Origin: Chloroflexota bacterium
GTDB lineage: Bacteria > Desulfobacterota > Desulfuromonadia > Desulfuromonadales > Geopsychrobacteraceae
Direction: 5' to 3'
DNA: 9,828 bases
Assembly (NCBI GenBank): GCA_015222355.1
Contig: JADFVC010000414.1
Location: forward strand, 1-9,828
How positions within the stretch are numbered: position 1 is the stretch's first letter; each line of letters starts with the position of its first letter. Below are positions 7,221 to 9,828 of this stretch, in pieces. A program made the position numbers and the translations under genes. Under the pieces are notes generated by a model that saw only the letters and a list, made by a program, of their open reading frames with translations, had not been told where the DNA came from and ran no database searches.

Positions 7221-7243
7221 TCCCGGTTTTCAAGGAGACAATG

Positions 7244-8131
7244 ATGAAAATCTTTCTTACTGGCGGGACCGGTTTCGTTGGCCGGGAAATCCTCAAGCAG
7301 CTCCAGGAAGCAGGGCACCAAGTGCGGGCTCTGCTCAGAAAAAAGAATGGATTGAGCACCCGGGAACAGGTTGAAACCGTTGTCGGTGACACAACCGACA
7401 AGAACAGTCTGACTGGCGTGCTCACCGATTGCGACGCGGTCATTCATTTGGTCGGCATTATCCGCGAATTCCCGGGGCGAGGGATAACTTTCGAGCGACT
7501 GCATACCGAATCGACCCACAATATGGTCGCCGCCGCAGAGGAACAGGGGGTCGATCGCTATCTGCAGATGAGTGCCAACGGCTCCAGAACAGCTGCCGTT
7601 TCCACTTATCACCAAAGCAAATGGGCCGCCGAACAAGCAGTACGTCATTCGAATCTCAACTGGACAATCTTCCGGCCGTCACTGATTTTTGGCTCGGACG
7701 ATATGTTCGTTAACGTGTTAGCGCAGCTGATTCGTACCTTGCCTCTCGTGCCGGTGATGGGGAATGGTCAATACAGATTGCAACCTGTCAACGTAACAGA
7801 TGTCGCCAAAGGGTTTGTCAACGCCCTGAAGCGCGAAGAAACGGTCGGGCAAGTTTATCACTGTGGTGGTCCAAAGGATTACAGCTACGACGAAATTCTC
7901 GATCTGATTGGCCAAGCCTTGGGGAAAAGTCTGGTGCGCAAGCTACATCACCCCCTGAGCCTGATGAAACCGCTCGTTTCTACATTACAGTTGCTACCGC
8001 AATTTCCGATGACCAGAGATCAGCTACAAGTACTGCTGGAAGGGAACTGCTGTGATCCAACGGAGTGGCAACAAGCACTGGGGCTGGAATTGACCGACTT
8101 CTCACAGGGGATCAAAAACTACCTCAGCTGA
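7244..8131 (+). CDS. NAD(P)-binding SDR-family protein, NDUFA9-like
   Basis: This is a 295-residue extended/atypical short-chain dehydrogenase-type protein, most like the complex I NDUFA9-related group of nucleotide-sugar-epimerase-fold proteins. The Rossmann dinucleotide motif TGGTGFVG is at residues 6-13, DAVIHLVGII at 64-73, and a YxxxK pair at Tyr122/Lys126 (YHQSKWAAE). FRPSLIFG (143-150) and PVNVTDVAKGF (181-191) are typical of this group. The exact substrate is not evident; members are linked to quinone/lipid metabolism or respiratory complex assembly, but nothing here proves that. ATG 7244 has AAGGAG with 6 nt spacing; ATG 7241 is in frame but only 3 nt from it. The gene stands alone, preceded by a hairpin and facing the convergent regulator gene. 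No dedicated terminator is visible downstream. Confidence 0.88.
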   Translation: MKIFLTGGTGFVGREILKQLQEAGHQVRALLRKKNGLSTREQVETVVGDTTDKNSLTGVLTDCDAVIHLVGIIREFPGRGITFERLHTESTHNMVAAAEEQGVDRYLQMSANGSRTAAVSTYHQSKWAAEQAVRHSNLNWTIFRPSLIFGSDDMFVNVLAQLIRTLPLVPVMGNGQYRLQPVNVTDVAKGFVNALKREETVGQVYHCGGPKDYSYDEILDLIGQALGKSLVRKLHHPLSLMKPLVSTLQLLPQFPMTRDQLQVLLEGNCCDPTEWQQALGLELTDFSQGIKNYLS

Positions 8132-8204
8132 GTTTATTTGGCAGACCGGCAACACAAGCCACTTAAAAAATCGATTCAAGCAGAGATGGAGATCTTTTAA
8201 TCAT

Positions 8205-8239
8205 AAAAAAGCCCCACGGCAATACATTGCCATAGGGCT
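8205..8239 (-). terminator. Intrinsic terminator of the GntR-type regulator gene
   Basis: On the minus strand a 13-bp stem (AGCCCTATGGCAA with TTGCCGTGGGGCT, two G-U pairs) closes on loop TGTA and runs into six T. It begins 34 nt after the regulator's stop. The plus strand lacks a T-run after the stem, so it probably works mainly in the minus direction, although it lies between two convergent genes. Confidence 0.9.
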
Positions 8240-8273
8240 GAGAGTTTCAAACAACCTGCGGAAGAGCCAGAAA

Positions 8274-8996
8274 CTAAACGTCGATCTGTTCCTCCAAGAT
8301 AGATTTCTTGCCCTTTCCTCCCTCGGCCTGGGTCATACTTTCCAGCAAAACCTTGCCTCCGATGTTTGCCGTCTTCTTAACCAGGTGCTCCGCCTGATCC
8401 CCGTCGTGATTGCGGAAGGCGGCGAGTAACTTATCATGTTCGGCAACAGAAATCGCCATCCTCCCATCAACTGAAAGTGACGCCATCCGCAGCCGGTTAA
8501 ATTTCAACCCTAATTGCTGGATCAACTCACAAAGTTTGCTGTTTCCGGCAGCCTTGAGGAACAGGGCGTGAAATTCATTATGCACCCGAAAAAATACCTT
8601 AACATCCCCCTCTTCAGCCAGCTTCCTGAGCCGCTTGTTGATCGCCTCCAGCTTTTCTATCTCTTTTTCTGACAAGCGGGTTGCCGCCAGCTCGGCAGCA
8701 TAGCCTTCAAGAATGCTCTTAATAGCATAGTACTCCTGCACGTCCTGTTCGGACAGCGCTGCCACCACAGCACCTTTACGCGGAACAACTGTCAGGTAAC
8801 CCTCGGACTCCAACTGGCGGAAGGCTTCACGAATCGGTGTCCGGCTGATACCGAAACGCTCGGCCAATTCAGGCTCTGCAACCTTTTCCCCCGGCTTCAG
8901 GGTCCCTTTCAGAATCGCATCGCGGATCGTCTCAAGGATTTTTTCCCGCAGTGTCAGGTGCTGTTCAATCCGTCTGGTTTTCAAGGGGTCTCCCAT
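8274..8996 (-). CDS. GntR-family transcriptional regulator, FadR/FCD subfamily
   Basis: This 240-residue cytoplasmic DNA-binding protein has an N-terminal winged helix (about 15-80; LAERFGISRTPIREAFRQLESEGYL at 44-68 is the GntR signature). An all-helical FCD ligand domain follows (about 85-220). Such regulators usually respond to carboxylates such as lactate, glycolate or other organic acids; the ligand here is unknown. FCD metal-site positions are partly altered: His143 and His187 are kept, but the usual leading Asp appears as Asn140 and the last His as Asn211 (TANIGG). A lysine-rich tail ends the protein. The start is unsure: ATG 8996 has GAGG touching it with no spacer, while an in-frame TTG at 8984 has GGGAG 5 nt upstream. 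The promoter contains likely autoregulatory repeats. No metabolic target gene is adjacent, only the divergent channel. Confidence 0.93.
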   Translation of the reverse strand: MGDPLKTRRIEQHLTLREKILETIRDAILKGTLKPGEKVAEPELAERFGISRTPIREAFRQLESEGYLTVVPRKGAVVAALSEQDVQEYYAIKSILEGYAAELAATRLSEKEIEKLEAINKRLRKLAEEGDVKVFFRVHNEFHALFLKAAGNSKLCELIQQLGLKFNRLRMASLSVDGRMAISVAEHDKLLAAFRNHDGDQAEHLVKKTANIGGKVLLESMTQAEGGKGKKSILEEQIDV

Positions 8997-9012
8997 CCTC
9001 GTATTTTTATAA

Positions 9013-9040
9013 AGTGTATACAGTATACAGTATATGTCAA
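9013..9040 (-). promoter_or_regulatory. Predicted promoter of the GntR-type regulator
   Basis: The minus strand has a perfect -35 TTGACA (9035-9040), a 16-nt spacer and TACACT (9013-9018), a 4/6 match to the -10 consensus. An alternative -10 (TATAAA, about 9006-9011) would need a 23-nt spacer and is less likely. Confidence 0.6.
9016..9036. promoter_or_regulatory. Candidate operator: three 7-bp GTATACA-type repeats
   Basis: The plus strand reads GTATACA, GTATACA, GTATATG in direct succession. GTATAC is self-complementary, so each unit is also a dyad. The array fills the spacer between the -35 and -10 boxes of the regulator gene, the classic place for a repressor site. FCD-type GntR proteins commonly recognise short dyads containing GTATAC-like cores, which makes self-repression plausible; it is an inference. 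Confidence 0.6.
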
Positions 9041-9057
9041 CGCATTTCTACCTCTAC

Positions 9058-9086
9058 TTGTTTTTTTTGTTTCTGATCGCTATCAT
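9058..9086 (+). promoter_or_regulatory. Possible promoter of the potassium channel gene
   Basis: The plus strand shows TTGTTT (9058-9063), a 17-nt spacer and TATCAT (9081-9086), a 5/6 match to the -10 consensus. Transcription would start about 20 nt before the ATG at 9112. The -35 is weak (3/6) and lies in a T-rich stretch, so this is tentative. Confidence 0.4.
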
Positions 9087-9111
9087 GAAAACTCCTTTTC
9101 CAGGAGCCTTC

Positions 9112-9828
9112 ATGGACCCGCTACGTAAAATCCTTTTGTCACTGTTGACCCTCGCGGTATTGATTGGTGGTGGTACTCTCGGTTATGCTCTGATTGAGCA
9201 ATGGTCTGCCTTTGAGTCCCTTTACATGACCGTTATTACCCTCACTACGGTTGGCTATCGGGAAGTTTATGATCTGTCGTATGAAGGGAAGGTTTTTACC
9301 ATCCTGTTGATCGTTTTCGGGGTCGGGACCATTGCCTATACGATCGGGTCAATGTTTCAATTCATGGTGGAGGGCCAACTTCGCCAACTGGTGGGGAGGA
9401 AAAAATTGCAAAAAAAAATCAGCAAGCTGCGGGGGCACTACATCATTTGCGGTTATGGACGAATTGGTCGCTTGATCAGCCGGGATTTTGCCGCGAAGCC
9501 GCTCCCCTTTATCATCGTCGAACAGGATACGGAACGGTGCCGGTACATTGATGAGGATGGGCACCTTTTTGTCGAAGGGGATGCCACCCACGACGAAGTT
9601 CTGGAACGGGCCGGCATTCATCAGGCTAAAGGATTGATTACCGTGGTCACTTCAGATTCCGCCAATGTTTTTATCACCCTGACTGCACGCGGGATCAACC
9701 CGGAGCTGTATATTCTCGCCCGTGCCAATGAGGACGGATCCGAGATAAAACTGCTGCGGGCCGGGGCCGACAGGGCTGTTTCTCCTTACACCATGGGCGC
9801 ATCTCGCATGGCCCAGGCAGTGCTGCGC
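9112..9828 (+). CDS. Two-TM potassium channel with TrkA-N (RCK) domain, cut by window edge
   Basis: The 239 codons present encode a Kch/MthK-like channel subunit. TM1 spans about residues 7-26, the pore helix about 33-43, a filter-like TTVGYRE follows at 45-51, and TM2 about 62-83. A basic linker (VGRKKLQKKISK) leads to a cytoplasmic RCK N-lobe Rossmann domain with GYGRIG (114-119), IIVEQD (134-139), EGDAT (155-159) and ITLTARGINPELYILARA. The RCK domain would gate the pore by binding a nucleotide or ion. The filter reads TVGYR, not TVGYG, so K+ conduction is not guaranteed. ATG 9112 has AGGAG at 5 nt spacing; an in-frame ATG at 9085 lacks a ribosome binding site. The gene is divergent from the GntR-type regulator, with about 115 bp between starts. 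The frame stays open to the right edge. Confidence 0.92.
   Translation, partial: MDPLRKILLSLLTLAVLIGGGTLGYALIEQWSAFESLYMTVITLTTVGYREVYDLSYEGKVFTILLIVFGVGTIAYTIGSMFQFMVEGQLRQLVGRKKLQKKISKLRGHYIICGYGRIGRLISRDFAAKPLPFIIVEQDTERCRYIDEDGHLFVEGDATHDEVLERAGIHQAKGLITVVTSDSANVFITLTARGINPELYILARANEDGSEIKLLRAGADRAVSPYTMGASRMAQAVLR

Larger units (their letters stand above)
6816..7243. other. Long non-coding gap between pckA promoter and the SDR gene
   Basis: No convincing gene is present on either strand. The first part (6816-6899) is AT-rich and featureless apart from possible pckA promoter upstream sequence. The middle (6900-7155) is the inverted-repeat element listed separately. The end (7174-7220) is a strong hairpin directly before the ribosome binding site of the plus-strand gene. 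I found no convincing sigma70 promoter for that gene within the gap. Confidence 0.7.

Noticed and set aside
7127..7648. Minus-strand open frame across the repeat element, the hairpin and the SDR gene
   Set aside because: It runs through inverted repeats and opposes a clear Rossmann-fold gene; no family resemblance is seen.
9016..9036. Reading the three short repeats as a CRISPR remnant
   Set aside because: Units are 7 bp with no spacers and sit exactly in a promoter; an operator is the simpler reading.

Overview
The window looks like chromosomal DNA of moderate GC content from an anaerobic deltaproteobacterium of the Desulfuromonas/Pelobacter/Geobacter kind. That placement is an inference from gene families and protein style (ATP-type PEP carboxykinase, a linked chemosensory operon, an NDUFA9-like reductase, a K+ channel with a TrkA-N domain). 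No rRNA or other phylogenetic marker is present to settle it.

Region 1 (1-5030, minus strand) is one apparent operon read right to left: thiL, cheR, a methyl-accepting chemotaxis protein (MCP), cheW, cheY and the first 296 codons of cheA, which runs off the left edge. Junctions are tight: 13 nt thiL-cheR, 62 nt cheR-MCP, a 4-bp overlap MCP-cheW, 1 nt cheW-cheY and 16 nt cheY-cheA. A good sigma70-type promoter lies just upstream of thiL. Together the genes encode a nearly complete chemosensory core: receptor, coupling protein, kinase, response regulator and methyltransferase. No methylesterase (cheB) is seen inside the window. The receptor has almost no periplasmic domain, and a thiamine-phosphate kinase gene leads the operon.

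Region 2 (5031-6815, minus strand) is a self-contained pckA unit. It has a strong intrinsic terminator, a full-length ATP-dependent PEP carboxykinase and a promoter. Three tandem 11-bp GC-rich repeats sit at the predicted transcript start.

Region 3 (6816-7243) has no gene. It holds a 256-bp element bounded by 16-bp inverted repeats with a perfect 17-bp palindrome inside (MITE- or REP-like). It also holds a separate near-perfect hairpin just before the ribosome binding site of the next gene.

Region 4 (7244-9828) holds an NDUFA9-like SDR protein (plus strand), then a convergent GntR/FadR-type regulator (minus strand) with its own terminator. A divergent two-TM potassium channel with an RCK domain runs off the right edge. 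The regulator's promoter contains three 7-bp GTATACA-type repeats between -35 and -10, which suggests autoregulation. The channel has an arginine where the last glycine of the TVGYG selectivity filter should be.

I see no phage, CRISPR, tRNA, rRNA or transposase gene. Most of the window is ordinary core-type gene content. The unexplained material is the repeat element and two hairpin/repeat leaders, the odd composition of the che operon, and the channel filter.
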